Under the pieces are notes generated by a model. The model worked only from the letters and a program-made list of their open reading frames with translations. It was not told where the DNA came from and ran no database searches. 64,000 nucleotides of DNA. Source: Pinus tabuliformis. Its lineage: Eukaryota > Streptophyta > Pinopsida > Pinales > Pinaceae. Below are positions 33,786-44,835 of the stretch, piece after piece. Position 1 is the stretch's first letter, and each line of letters begins with the position of its first letter. Both the position numbers and the translations under genes were made by a program. Location of the stretch: the NCBI GenBank assembly GCA_031772625.1, contig CM062816.1, positions 630,247,269 through 630,311,268 on the forward strand. The letters run 5' to 3'.

Positions 33786-34280
33786 AGTCAGTGTACTCAA
33801 TGAGATTTCAACTTCGGTCTCCCAAGCTTCTCCCACTTGACTTATGGTCAAACCACACATCACGGTACTCTACTTAATTTCTTAAAACAATAATTTGAAA
33901 TAATGACAATTACAATTTCCATTTTTTTAACCCGTAAGACAATTTACTTAGAAATTGTCTTATATATCTTCTTAAAATCCGCGTGATTGCAATTCTACAT
34001 TTCAACTACTACAGATAAATGACAATATATATAAACAAAGCCCTACTACAGTTGGTAAAAAATCAGGCGGCCGACGAGACAACACTAAAACGAGACTGCG
34101 CCCCTCTATCTCAACAGACTCTGCATTATATGAATAAAGAAATGGTTGTACTAAGAAAACCTCCAAACGAAATGCCGGAAAGAATTCCAACTGGTGCACA
34201 AAACAGTGACTCAAACCTGTGAAATCTCTAGAGTTCCGGTTGAGCTTTTTGTTTTTTTCTTCCCTTTTCTTTTCTTTGAA
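33786..34280. other. Unassigned sequence
   Basis: About 500 bp without a recognisable gene or repeat. It ends with a pyrimidine-rich run (34,244-34,276) discussed in the next entry. Confidence 0.4.
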
Positions 34281-34495
34281 GCATGTTTTCAATTACATTT
34301 GCTTTTGAAGAATTCGGGGAGCGGACAACACACAAAGAATGGAGAAAAAACAATCGGGATCGAGCACAACTCCAAGTGCTGTTTGAGTCATGGTCTCAGT
34401 GTGTAAACCGATATGAAATTTCGACCAACATCAGCATGGAAATAGTGAAACGTGAGCATTGGAAAATGGTGGAGTCAAAACCGTGGCTATTTTGA
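34281..34495 (+). pseudogene. Possible terminal exon or exon remnant, unidentified
   Basis: A 70-codon frame (Met at 34,283) rich in charged and Trp residues ('EEFGERTTHKEW', 'VLFESWSQCV', 'REHWKMVESKPWLF') follows a long pyrimidine tract ending in 'ctttgaag' at about 34,280. That is a good-looking 3' splice site. The frame closes at 34,493-34,495. I do not recognise the product. It may be a fragment of a host gene captured between transposons, or chance; no upstream exon was identified. Confidence 0.25.
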
Positions 34496-34739
34496 AAGAG
34501 CATCATAGTAAACAACATTCAATACCACTTATAACAAACGGACAGGTCAACACATGAAGGTCTTGATTGATTGCTCTCAAGAAAGGAATCCTTATATAAT
34601 CATGCTCAAATTCTAAAATGCAGCTCTGATTGGAAAGGGTTTCATTGCCCGAGATATAAAACATTCCAGATCCACAGAAGTATCACGGAATGACGGAGTG
34701 TTCTTCGATATAGTTGAAGCTATTTTTTCTGTTTTAAGA

Positions 34740-35130
34740 AATCGACTCAGGCCACCTGTGCTACTTAGCACCCGGTTGCGGCCGTTTGTGGTTGAGGCTC
34801 TGCTTCTATGGATACCTGGGCTTTGCCACCAGTGGAGGAACGACCGAGGGTGAAGGTGCTCTGAGCGGGCCCTACTAGGTTACTCTCTATGCGAACACAA
34901 TTTGTGCAAAGGTGTAGACAATATAGATTGTAGAAGTCAATTTTAATTACAAGAATGTGGCCCCCATACATTCAATTTTCAGGCTCCAGCTTGCAACGTT
35001 AGCACAGTGCGCTTCACCAGTGTTGCGTCATATCCCACTGCTCCCATGCTCTTTGAATGCTTCAGTACAACGAACAGTAGTTGGTCTTCCTCCACACACA
35101 GCATAAACATGAAATAATCCACAATGGAAA
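34740..35130 (-). pseudogene. GC-richer segment with protein-like minus-strand frames, unidentified
   Basis: Composition shifts to near-balanced GC. A 68-codon minus frame (34,765-34,971) ends 'GKAQVSIEAEPQPQTAATGC'. In other frames just upstream 'VYAVCGGRPTTVRCTEAF' (about 35,045-35,110) is readable before a stop. These may be pieces of a decayed gene or of an LTR leader. Nothing lets me choose. Confidence 0.2.
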
Positions 35131-35194
35131 CTTGATTTCATTGATATGAATTCATTCATTTATGGGTACCAAATAATTCTGTTCACTTAATTTA

Positions 35195-35450
35195 TTAAGC
35201 GAAAAGTAAAATTAACAATTAATTATTATTCTAAAAAAAATAATGTTTAACTATTAATTAATTATTATTATATTATTATTTATTTTTAAAGTCAACGTCA
35301 AGTTAGACACCTTACTTAATAGTGAAAAGTAAAATTAACAATTAATTATTATTGTATAAAAATAATATTTAAATATTAATTAATTAATTATTATTATTAC
35401 TATTGTTATTATCTATTTTTAAAATCAAGGTCAAGTTAGACACCAAATTG
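35195..35450 (+). repeat. ~125-bp tandem duplication
   Basis: Two AT-rich units each run from 'gaaaagtaaaattaacaatt' (about 35,200 and 35,325) to 'aggtcaagttagacacc' or its variant. It is noncoding. A smaller pair built on 'gagaaaaataccata' follows at about 35,541-35,610. Confidence 0.75.
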
Positions 35451-36465
35451 CTGTATTGGACTTTTTATTTGTGAGACAAAGGTCTCACTCCGAGGCAGTT
35501 ATTTGACTGTTAAATGTACAACCCATACATACTCTACATTGGAGAAAAATACCATAGGAAAAGAAATAGGTTAAAATTAGAGAAAAATACCATAAGAAAA
35601 GCAATAGATTAAGAATAGTAAATAAGACCAGATAACAACTCTCCCATATTAGATTAGAAATATTAAATGATTAATTTTATTAAAAATACAAATAGTATAT
35701 CAAATTTTCAAATATTATAATCAAATCTACAATATTTTGCCAATAATAAATTAATAAATTTACTTTATTGATCAATTTAGACTTGATTATTTAATAAACT
35801 TTTATTTAGATTTTAGTCTCTGCACGCTCTATTTAATCACGCTAACCTGGGTTGGTTCTTCAACTTGTCCTCACGATGAACCACACTGGTTGATTCGAAA
35901 CGCTTCGACAAAAGATTGGTTATGTGATTTTGCCGAAAATTATCTTACAATATTTACTTTAATTATTATTTTATTTGATTTTATTTCTATTTTCATATAA
36001 TTTTAATATGTAAGAAAATATTACATAACACCATATTAAACCGTCGCTACCATATTTCTAAGCTCAATCATAACATTAATACAATAATGGCCCACAATTA
36101 CAACTATACAATTCTGGACCGGAGATATTATTTATTAATAATCATTGAGTTAATGCATAATAATATTACTTCATTGTGAATTTTCTAAGGTATTTTATAT
36201 TGATATTCAACAATTTACGTTTTAAAACTAGGTAAAAACTATAAACTAGATATCTGTATAGGCTGTTGGACAGTTACCATTTTCTTTATAACGATATCGA
36301 ATGTTTCTGGCTTTATAATAGAAAAGAAGTATTTGCCATTTGAATTTAGTCAATGGGAAAATGATTTCATGCTTTTGTGGAAAATTCAAGGAACAAATAA
36401 AGCTTCAGGTTGGAGTTATACATGTCTGTGTTAAGAGGAGATAATTGAAACTGAGGTAGCACCAG
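35451..36465. other. AT-rich unassigned sequence
   Basis: About 1 kb of AT-rich DNA. Apart from the short duplication near 35,541-35,610 I see no gene, repeat or regulatory element. Confidence 0.5.
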
Positions 36466-36930
36466 AGATGGCAACTGACATTGCCGTTGGAACTTCTGAT
36501 CCCAGATCCTCATTCTGTGGACTAATGACAGGGTCTACCGCTTCTGTATCGTTATTCTCTATGAGAGGGCCTCATCTTCCTGCATCTTTCTACGCTACAT
36601 ACTTCACGTCCTAAGCAGTTTTTGAAGGGGAGCAGCTTTGCAGTATCCTATACTGCGGAAGGTTCAGACGAATAGAAAACGATTCTTTCCTCGAGTAACA
36701 CGGAGGTGTCGATTGCAATTGCAACCATTTCCCGCAGCCATTTCACGGAACGAGAGGACGCGACCTGCTTGGAATTTTTCCAGCAGCAGAAATCGCTGCA
36801 ATTGCTTTCGGTACCTCCGTCCTGCTCCTGAGGAAAGAGTCGTGTGCTATGCGTTTGACCTTTCCGCAATATGCTTTGGTCATTCAAAGTATACTGCAAG
36901 CCTGCTTCGCTTCAAGAAGAGCGAAGAACG
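36466..36930 (+). pseudogene. Possible first exon of a plastid-targeted host gene, broken
   Basis: An ATG at 36,466 opens a Ser/Thr-rich, acid-poor N-terminus ('MATDIAVGTSDPRSSF', then 'LFSMRGPHLPASF') of chloroplast-transit-peptide type. It stops after about 45 codons. Other frames continue with 'KQFLKGSSFAVSYTAEGSDE' and a hydrophobic 'IAAIAFGTSVLLL'. A consensus-like splice donor 'aacgtaag' occurs near 36,929. Base composition is higher in GC than the surroundings. A 108-codon frame (36,638-36,964) overlaps in another phase. I cannot name the gene; frameshifts suggest a relic. Confidence 0.3.
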
Positions 36931-37033
36931 TAAGCTTGTAGCGGTAAAGGTGGAGAAAGGCTAGAGAATAAGGGATTAGAGAGTAATGGCGCAGAAGCCT
37001 AAGAGATAATTGGTGATCAAAGTAATTTAGTCG

Positions 37034-37099
37034 TAACATAATTGAGAGATCTAAAGTTTAAATATTTAACATAATTGAGAGATCTAAAGTTTAAATATT
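37034..37099 (+). repeat. 33-bp tandem duplication
   Basis: Two exact adjacent copies of a unit starting 'taacataattgagagatct'. Confidence 0.95.
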
Positions 37100-37214
37100 T
37101 ATTTATGGAGAGGAGTATTGGCCACCCTAAACCACATTAAAAATGATAGTAAGTTACACTAATAAATAAGGTTAAAATTAAAAGTTCTATAGTGACTTAG
37201 TTAATGTGATTTTT

Positions 37215-37620
37215 TAGGCTGGATCTCTCTATAGTTTTAGGTGAACCACATTGAACAAAAAGATAGTTTTAGGTGAACCACATTGAACAAAAAGATAAGT
37301 TAAAATTTTAAAAAGAATATGTAACGAGAGTTTTAATCATGGAGATTAGCTCCCATTTATTATGTAAAATATGATGATTGGTCTAAGACAATCCTAGATC
37401 CATCTTGATGTGACCCCTTGGGGTGGATCTCTCTCGATAGTTCTCGGTGAACCACATTGAACAAAAAGATAAAGTTAAAAATTCAAAAAGAACCTGTAAA
37501 AAATCTTATAATCTTGGAGATTCCCTCCCACTTCACTAAGTAGATTAATAATCTAATACTAGTGAACCACATTCAACAGAAAGATAAGTTAAAAAATTAA
37601 AAAGAACATGTAACAAGGCC
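37215..37620 (+). repeat. Repeats of 'gaaccacattgaacaaaaagata'-type blocks
   Basis: The block 'gaaccacattgaacaaaaag' (20 bp) appears twice within 40 bp as a ~32-bp tandem pair (about 37,223-37,290). It recurs near 37,450 and, mutated, near 37,563. Associated 'catggagatt' segments follow each. It is noncoding. Confidence 0.75.
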
Positions 37621-37685
37621 TTTAATCATGGAGATTCACTACCACTTCATTATGTAGATTATGATTATTAATGTAAGACGAGCCT

Positions 37686-37821
37686 AGATCCATCTTAACT
37701 CCAGATCTACAAGGGCAGAGAGAGTTGTCAAGAGATTTGATCCATCTCTCTCTAGATCCATCTTAACTCCAGATCTACAAGGGCAGAGAGAGTTGTCAAG
37801 AGATTTGATCCATCTCTCTCT
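37686..37821 (+). repeat. 68-bp exact tandem duplication
   Basis: Two adjacent copies (37,686-37,753 and 37,754-37,821) of a unit starting 'agatccatcttaactccag' look identical, so the duplication is probably young. Confidence 0.95.
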
Positions 37822-37879
37822 TTGATAGATCTGGAGCTAACATGAATAGAGCCTGTTTAATTTCACCCTTTAAATAGGT

Positions 37880-38830
37880 TATGTTCAACATGAATACCAT
37901 GGGTCAATACCATGGATTCGCATACTATGTTTCAATAAGTTGCATGAATACCAATAAGTTATTTTAATTTTAATTTTGTTGTTTTGTATTATTTTTCAAG
38001 TACATTTATTTTTATTTTTCTAGGTCCAATAATCTTGTTACAATACCATGGGCCACACTATAGTTTATCAATACCACATGTAAAAAAATCATAACTGCAC
38101 GAATATATCTCTGAAAGATGCTGTTATAAAAATCATAACTCATTTTATATATGTTTTATTTTAGTTAAAGTTTATAACACTCTATCCCTTATTACTACCA
38201 AAAAAGTTATTTCCTAAATATTCTATAAGGTTAAAACACTTTCGTCTACACCATGGGTCAATACCCGAAATTCTCATACCATGGGTCAATACCATAAAGT
38301 TATTTTTATTTTAACATTATTTTTTCACTTAAGGTTATTTTTATTTTTAGTATTAAGCAACTACATTATATTATAACATTTTGAGTGCATTGGGTGCAAA
38401 GGGCCTCTTGGCGCAATAATCTTGTTACAATATCATAGGTAATCTTGTTACAATATCATAGGCCAATAAATTATTTAACTTTCTATCTCTTTTTATTACC
38501 AAAAAACTATTTCTAATATCCTTTATAAGGTTAAAATGTTATCATCCACACCATCTGTCAATACCATGGATTCTCGTACGATGGGTCAACACCGTTAGTC
38601 AATATCATGAATTCATTTTTATTTTAATGTTATTAGGTTTTTATTATTTTTTCAAGTAGGGTTATTTTATTTTAGAGTTGAACGTCACATTACATTGCAT
38701 TACATCACTATCGTATTAGGTGGGAGATTAGTACGTCTCAGTGCAAAAATCTTGATACAATACCACATGCCAAAAAAACATAAGTCATTTCTATACATTT
38801 TGTTTTTGTTAAAACACTATTATCTACCTA
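37880..38830 (+). repeat. Three-copy ~300-bp AT-rich module with CCATGG boxes
   Basis: Blocks 'accatgggtcaatac', 'aatcttgttacaatac', 'taaaacact' and 'attaccaaaaaa' recur in the same order in three degenerate units (about 37,880-38,235, 38,236-38,545, 38,546-38,825). No reading frame is conserved. Confidence 0.6.
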
Positions 38831-39036
38831 CTTGATAATTAAATTAATAATTTGCAACCTTATTCCTAAACAATCCTTATGGACATTATTATCATTGATT
38901 TTCGTAGTGGACATCTTAAATATATACACGTTTCAATTTTCCCCTTTCCCTTTCTTAAGTGGCGGAGATATTATTTTTCTCAAAAATAAAATTGAGCTAA
39001 TTCTCATAAATGACATGTTAAGCGAATAACTAATAT

Positions 39037-39214
39037 TGTTGACACCTAATCTTCATGATTGGGGAATTTGTAAAATAAATAAATCAGGAATCTGAACAGT
39101 CATCGGAAGATGAACTGAACAATCACTCCTAATGTATAAAACAATAACATGCCTATGGAATAATCAGACGAATCAGTTTTTTCTGCCTTTGGAGAGTTAC
39201 TACCTGGCCTGACA
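39037..39214 (+). repeat. 5' LTR, copia (178 bp)
   Basis: Starts TGTTGACACC and ends GCCTGACA directly before the PBS. It is matched by 44,836-45,013. Confidence 0.95.
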
Positions 39215-39227
39215 TGGTATCAGAGCC
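39215..39227 (+). other. Primer-binding site, initiator tRNA-Met
   Basis: TGGTATCAGAGCC is immediately adjacent to the LTR end. Confidence 0.95.
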
Positions 39228-39588
39228 AGCTCCTATTTTTAGTTGTTGTGCCTTGTAACTCCCTTGTCTGACTGAGTGTCCTGTCTGTCTGCCATGACCT
39301 GCGCTCTGCTCCATACAGAGCCTGCTCCCTGCAATACGTTGCCCATATATCCGTTGGTGCCAGATTCTGACATTTTCTGTCAAGACTGCTACTGTTATGC
39401 TGCTACCATTTTCTAAACAAAACCTACGCTGCATCATCGAAATTCATAATCATCTGAGCTCTCCTCCCGCCCAATTCTAGCTGTCCATACTGTGATTGTG
39501 ATTGAAATCATCTCTAAACGAAAATTTCATGCCTGCGTGCCCTCCATTGTGAAAAAAAACTTGCGCACCAGCATTCAAACCGTCAGCC

Positions 39589-40281
39589 TCACCATACCCT
39601 GCGCAGCTGCGAGGTAAATGTTTTCAAGCAAGTCTTGAGGGACCTGGCCTGACCTGGCGAATTATATCGAATCATATCTTTCTTGCTGCCCTCGATGGAA
39701 TTGAACTGGGGAGGCAGGGCGGCGAGGTGCTTCGGTCGTTCATTATGATATAGACCGAGGAATGTCTCCGGGCTAAATTTCGTAGAAATTGCAAAGAGCA
39801 GATCTTCGCTTTGTAAACCGTCTGAATCCTCAATATCAATGCATGCTCTGTCAATGACCTTAAGCACTGGGCGTCGGTGATTCGCAAAGAGAGAGGGGTT
39901 TTCATTCTGGATGTTGTCGACTTTAGCTAGGATGCCCACAGAGATTTGCACCCATTTGGACACATTGTGATGAGAAGTCATAGGGTAACCTGCTACGAGC
40001 TTGAGCAGCATTGAAAAGACCAATTCCGAATTTATGATGGCGGTTTTGCCTTCAATGGCTGAACTGAATTGATGGAGATTATTCAGCAGGTCCGATTCGT
40101 CCAATATGTCACTTTCGTCTCGAGTCAGTAGAGATGTGACTACAGGCTCCAAATCAGCGGGTGTTGAGATATAGGCGAAGGGAGGCCTACGACATGGTAT
40201 GGTAACAAAATTGCGTCTTGGTAGTCCACAATGTTCATGGATACGTGTTGAGTTCATAGTATTGCGCAGTTTATATATCAT
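39589..40281 (-). CDS. Antisense 230-codon ORF inside the copia leader, unidentified
   Basis: This is an uninterrupted minus-strand frame in a place where copia elements normally carry only a short untranslated leader. It is not a retroviral domain. The protein looks soluble and mixed helical ('VFSMLLKLVAGYPMTSHHN', 'WVQISVGILAKVDN', 'DLLFAISTKFSPETFLGL'), with no signal peptide or membrane segment. The first ~8 codons lie in a local tandem repeat, so the true start may be downstream. The most economical reading is a fragment of a host transcript captured by the element in antisense, but I cannot name the donor gene. Whether it is expressed is unknown. Confidence 0.4.
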   Translation of the reverse strand: MIYKLRNTMNSTRIHEHCGLPRRNFVTIPCRRPPFAYISTPADLEPVVTSLLTRDESDILDESDLLNNLHQFSSAIEGKTAIINSELVFSMLLKLVAGYPMTSHHNVSKWVQISVGILAKVDNIQNENPSLFANHRRPVLKVIDRACIDIEDSDGLQSEDLLFAISTKFSPETFLGLYHNERPKHLAALPPQFNSIEGSKKDMIRYNSPGQARSLKTCLKTFTSQLRRVW

Positions 40282-40400
40282 TCAAAGCGTTTATATATCA
40301 TTCAAAGTATTGCGCAGTTTATATATCATTCAAAGCATTTTATATATCAAAGCATTTGTGGTATTGCGCGTTTTATATATCATTCAAAAAATAGTAGTAT
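40262..40400 (+). repeat. Short tandem repeats of 'tttatatatcattcaaag'
   Basis: About five imperfect copies of a 17-30 bp unit lie at the 3' side of the antisense frame's start, between the captured-looking segment and gag. Confidence 0.85.
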
Positions 40401-40609
40401 TGAACAGTTTTTTTATCATTTGAATGGTAATACTGCGTTGAAAAGTTAAAGCATTAAAATGATATGTAATATTGAAGTGATATGTACATAATATTTCAAT
40501 GAAATGCTGATGCTTCTATCAAACATTAGAGGGATTTGAAGAAAATATAGTGCATAAGGCTGTAACGTAAGGAAGTTTTTTTTTCAGCAGAAGTATTTTT
40601 TTTTACAGA

Positions 40610-41506
40610 ATGCATTCAATAATCTCTATGGTAGGAATAGTTCTCACTGGCAAGGAGAACTATCCTGAATGGTCCCGGCTGATAAAACACACCCTCATCT
40701 TCAATAAGTTGTGGAAGGGAGTGTGTGTCGAAGAAGGAGACAACGACCCAGTATAACCTACATCAGACAAAGAGCTTGTCATTTGGAATAACAAGAATAG
40801 CAAAGCATATGCATTAATCACAACATCTGTAAATGAAGAAGTAAGTTGCCATATTTCATCATATTCAACTGCCTTTGAAGCTTTACAAAAGCTCAAAGAA
40901 CTCTATGACTCACATTCTGCACTTGAAGTTGTTCAGCTCATGATTAAACTCTTCACTCTTGAACTGAAAAATAATGATCCTCTTGGTCTTGCATATGAAG
41001 TAAAATCCATAATGCATGATATCAAATCCACTAAGGTTGAGCTGGATATCCCTCTTATTGCTTTTCTCAAGGCACTCTATCCTACTTACTCCAATTATCT
41101 TGAGTCTTTACAAGAAAATGGAAATCTTAAAGATATAACCTTTGACTCTCTTGTGAAAAAGTTTGCTTAAAGAGAGAAAGCCTTTTGAAAGAAGACGGTC
41201 CCTAAATCTTCTAAAGAGACTGTTTTCCTTGCTCATAAATAAAAGCATCCTGCTCAAGATTCTACAAGAGGAAGAGGTGGACGAAGAGGAAGAGGAAGAT
41301 ACTTCAGAGGCAGGGGGGGCAGACATTCTCAAAGAGAAAAAGTAGATCTGCATTGCATTCACTGCAAATGAAATGGATCACATGATGCTTCTACATGCAA
41401 GCTACCGTGGGACAAAATTGAGCAGAAAAGAAACCAGCAGAAAGGTAAAACTGATGATACAGACAAAGGTAAAGCACCTGAATCCGCTCACTATATTGAG
41501 GCATAA
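40610..41506 (+). pseudogene. Copia gag
   Basis: From ATG 40,610 the frame shows the copia UBN2-type gag: 'LTGKENYPEWSRLIK' near the start, 'ALQKLKELYDSHS', 'LELKNNDPLGLAYEVKSIM' and 'LKALYPTYSNYLESL'. A TAA interrupts at 40,754-40,756 and another stop occurs at 41,168-41,170. After a frameshift an Arg/Gly-rich tract (about 41,260-41,330) and a zinc knuckle with Cys-x2-Cys...His...Cys spacing (about 41,350-41,400, with a stop inside) follow. Gag would form the particle shell and bind RNA. Confidence 0.8.
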
Positions 41507-41554
41507 TGTAACATTGGAGTAAATGAAGATTGGTTTAATGCTTCACTTTCTTCT

Positions 41555-42712
41555 TTGAAAAATGATTGGTTGCTTGATTCAGGAGCAACCTGTCATATGA
41601 CTCATAGGAAAGATTTTTTTGAAGATTTCACTGACAATGTTGATGGAGCAGTATACTTTGCAGATCAGTCAAAAATCAAGCCATCAGGGTTTGGCACAAT
41701 TAGGCTTAAACTGCCTGGTCTTCCAGACTTTCTTCTGGATCATGTTCTATATCTCCCACAGCTCAAGGGAAACTTGTTGTCCTTTGTCCACATCCGCCAG
41801 CAAGGTCGTTCCATTCATATGTTTGATGGCAAGATTGAGGTAAGAAAAGCATCTTACGACTCACTTGTCATGAGGGGAATAGAAGAAGAAAGGCTTCTCA
41901 AACTGCAAGGAACCTCTGCACATGCACAACATTTCTCATATATTTCTCATCATGAAGAAGGTACACTTCCATCAAGTTTATTATGGCATGCTAGATTTGG
42001 ACATTTAAACTATGACAATCTCCGCTTATTGAAGGAAAATGGTGTTGCTGGTTTGCCTACAATTCCTAGGAAACATAAGCAATGTGATGCTTTCATTCTA
42101 GGAAAGCATAGCAAACAGTCTTTTCATGATTCACATTCAAGAGCACATAGGAAGCTTGAACTCATTCATTTGGACTTATGTGGTCCAATTCCTGTTCCTT
42201 CTGCAAATGGAAATAAATATATCATGACATTTATTGATGATTACACCAAAATGTGTTGGGTTTATTTATTGAAGAACAAATCTGATGTTTTTCAAACATT
42301 CAAGAATTTTCATAAATGGATTGACAATGATGCACAATCTCATATTGGGTCTATTCGCACTGATAATGGAAAAGAATATACATCAAATGAATTTGAAAAC
42401 TATCTTCGCCAACATGGGATCAAACATCAAACAGTTGTGCCTTATAATCCCCAACAAAATGGTGTAGCTGAAAGCATGAATAGAACAATCTTGAATATGG
42501 TACGATCCATGCTTTTTTTCTTCCAAAATGTAAAGATAAGGTTTTGGGCTGATGTTGTTCTATGTGCTACATATATAAAGAATAGATGTCCATCTAATGC
42601 TATAAGAAACAAGACTCCTTATGAATTGTGGTATGGACATGTTCCTTCGGTGAAACATCTCAGGATCTTTGGTTCGACCTGTTATGCTTTCTTTGATACC
42701 AAAGGCACATAG
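41555..42712 (+). pseudogene. Copia protease and integrase
   Basis: A 385-codon frame. The protease active site is 'WLLDSGATCHMT' (Asp 8). The GAG-pre-integrase/zinc region has H145, H150 and C177, but the fourth ligand, normally Cys, is Phe180. The integrase core triad D207 ('LIHLDLCGP'), D270 ('IRTDNGKEY') and E306 ('QQNGVAESM') is intact. The frame breaks near 42,705; integrase C-terminal sequence ('CIFLGYSNTSKAY') continues in another frame to about 42,830. Integrase would insert the cDNA with the 5-bp stagger seen here. Confidence 0.9.
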
Positions 42713-43018
42713 AAACAAACTTGGCGCTAGAAGTCGTAAGTGTATCTTCCTGGGGTATTCAAACACCTCTAAAGCATACTGACTCTATGAGGAAGTAAAT
42801 AAAAAGTTTGTTGTATCTAGAGATGTCATTTTTCTTGAATCATCCAAATCTGACAATGTTGTTGAGCGGCAACTTGATCGCTTGGATAGATTCGCAAAAA
42901 TGAAATCATTTCAAGAATTTGATAATCAGATTCCACATCTTGAAGGGGGGATTCCTATACTAGATCAACATGTGGAATCTTCTTCTAAAGAACAATCTCC
43001 CTGCATGAAACTCCAACA

Positions 43019-44056
43019 ATGGATGATGCTTTAAGTGATGTAATTGATAGAATTGGGAGACTCAATCTTGATTCAGTCCCAACTCAATCAACAGAGCAGC
43101 CTGGACCATCTCAGAAAGGTCCCCCAAAGTGGCTGACAAAGACACTTGAAAGTGTTCATCCTGATGAAATTGGAAAAACAGGAACCAGAAATTCAAACCG
43201 ACAAAATGGAGGTGATGTAGATGACTCTAATTAACCTATTGATATGGACGTTACTTATGATTGTGAATTGAACTTGTCTACAGATTTTGAACCAACTTCC
43301 TTCAAAGAAGCTGCTTCTGATGATGAATGGAAAGAAGCAATGCAAAAGGAGTATGATTCTCTCATAAAGAATGGCACTTGGAAGCTGGTTGATCCTCCAT
43401 TTGGAACGAAACCAATTGGCTACAAGTGGGTCTAAAAGAACAAGTACAAAGCTGATGGATCACTTGACAAGCACAAAGCTAGGCTTGTGGCAAAAGGTTT
43501 TGCACAGAAGGAAGGGGTCAATTATGAGGAAAATTTTTCCCCCACATCGAAATGGGCCACCATCTGGACACTCTTTGCACTGATAGCTCAGAACGGTTGG
43601 AAATTCCATCAAATGGATGTAAAAACTGCATTCTTGAATGGAGATCTAAAAGAGAATGTTTTTATGTCCCAGCGTAAAGGATTTATTGTGAAAGGACATG
43701 AACATAAAGTATGCAAACTTGTGAAATCCTTGTATGGCCTCAAACAAGCATCGCGAGCTTGGTGTGAAAAACTAACTGAGCATCTTCTGAAACTCAACTT
43801 CAATCATTTTGATCTTGATGATGCAACTTTATTTGTCAAGAAAGTTGGCAAAACAGTTGTGTATCTTGTGGTATATGTAGATGATCTTTTAATGACAGGG
43901 AACAATGAAGGCTATATTGCATCCATAAAGAAGGAATTAGGGAAAATATTTGAAATGACTGATTTGGGCTATGTTCATTACTATCTTGGCATTGAAGTAC
44001 CAAACATCCAAAATCCATATTTCTTTCTCAAAAGAAATACATTGGAGATTTGTTAA
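43019..44056 (+). pseudogene. Copia reverse transcriptase
   Basis: The reverse transcriptase begins in the 43,244-43,435 frame ('DEWKEAMQKEYDSLIKNGTW'), which ends in one stop (43,433-43,435). It continues from 43,487 with 'HQMDVKTAFLNG', 'LYGLKQASRAW' and catalytic 'VVYVDDLLMTG' (YVDD 130-133). A frameshift near 44,040 leads to the RNase H frame. Upstream (43,019-43,234) is a hydrophilic linker between integrase and reverse transcriptase. Confidence 0.9.
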
Positions 44057-44826
44057 ACAGATTTGGCATGAAAGAGTGCAATCCTCTTTCTACTCCAATG
44101 GAACAAAACTTAAAGCTCACATCTATTGAAGGAAAGGAATTTGAGGATGCAACAAAGTATAGACAGCTTGTAGGAAGTCTCATCTACCTCACTACTACTA
44201 GACCAGACATTTCATTTACTGTTGGAATCCTCTCCAGGTTCATGCAAAAGCCTTGTGAGGGAAATTGGTCTGCTGCAAAAGGAGTTCTAAGGTACTTGAA
44301 GGGAACTCAAGACCTTGGAATCAAGTATACACAAGTGGACGACTTCAGCTTGATTGGATACTCTGATTCAGACTTCGATGGAGACAAAGAAACCGGGGTA
44401 TCTACTTCAGGATATGCTATGAGTCTTGGATCAGGAGCTGTCTCCTGGAGATCACGCAAACAATCAGTTCCAGCAGATTCGACAACTGAAGCAGAATACG
44501 TGGTAGCAGCTGAAGCAACGAAAGAAATTGTGTGGCTCAGAAAATTTCTTGAAGATTTGCAGGTAAAACAAGTACAATCAACTCCACTCATGATTGATAA
44601 CACCTCTGCAATAAAATTGGCCAAGAATCCAAAGTTCCATGATCGAACAAAGCATATCAATACTAAATATCATCTGATTCGACATTATGTTGAGGCCAAA
44701 ACAATCCATCTCCGTCATTGTTCCACAAATGAGCAAATTGCAGACATCTTCACCAAAGCACTTGGAAAGGAAAAGCTTGAACAATTCAGAATGATGCTTG
44801 GACTCACCAACATCCCTTCAGATTAA
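44050..44826 (+). pseudogene. Copia RNase H and pol C-terminus
   Basis: A 258-codon frame holding 'LVGSLIYLTTTRPDISF', 'GYSDSDFDGD' (RNase H Asp), 'TTEAEYVVAAEATKEIVWL' (Glu), 'IDNTSAIKLAKNP' (Asp) and the usual terminal 'IADIFTKAL'. The domain itself is complete. It stops nine bases before the LTR-adjacent purine tract, as normal for copia. Confidence 0.92.
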
Positions 44827-44835
44827 GGGGGGGAA
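44825..44835 (+). other. Polypurine tract, copia
   Basis: 'aagggggggaa' directly precedes the 3' LTR and primes plus-strand DNA synthesis. Confidence 0.9.

Noticed and set aside
39153..39437. 94-codon minus-strand frame overlapping the copia 5' LTR and PBS
   Set aside because: It runs across the LTR and primer-binding site, so it is most likely a chance frame in the element's leader.
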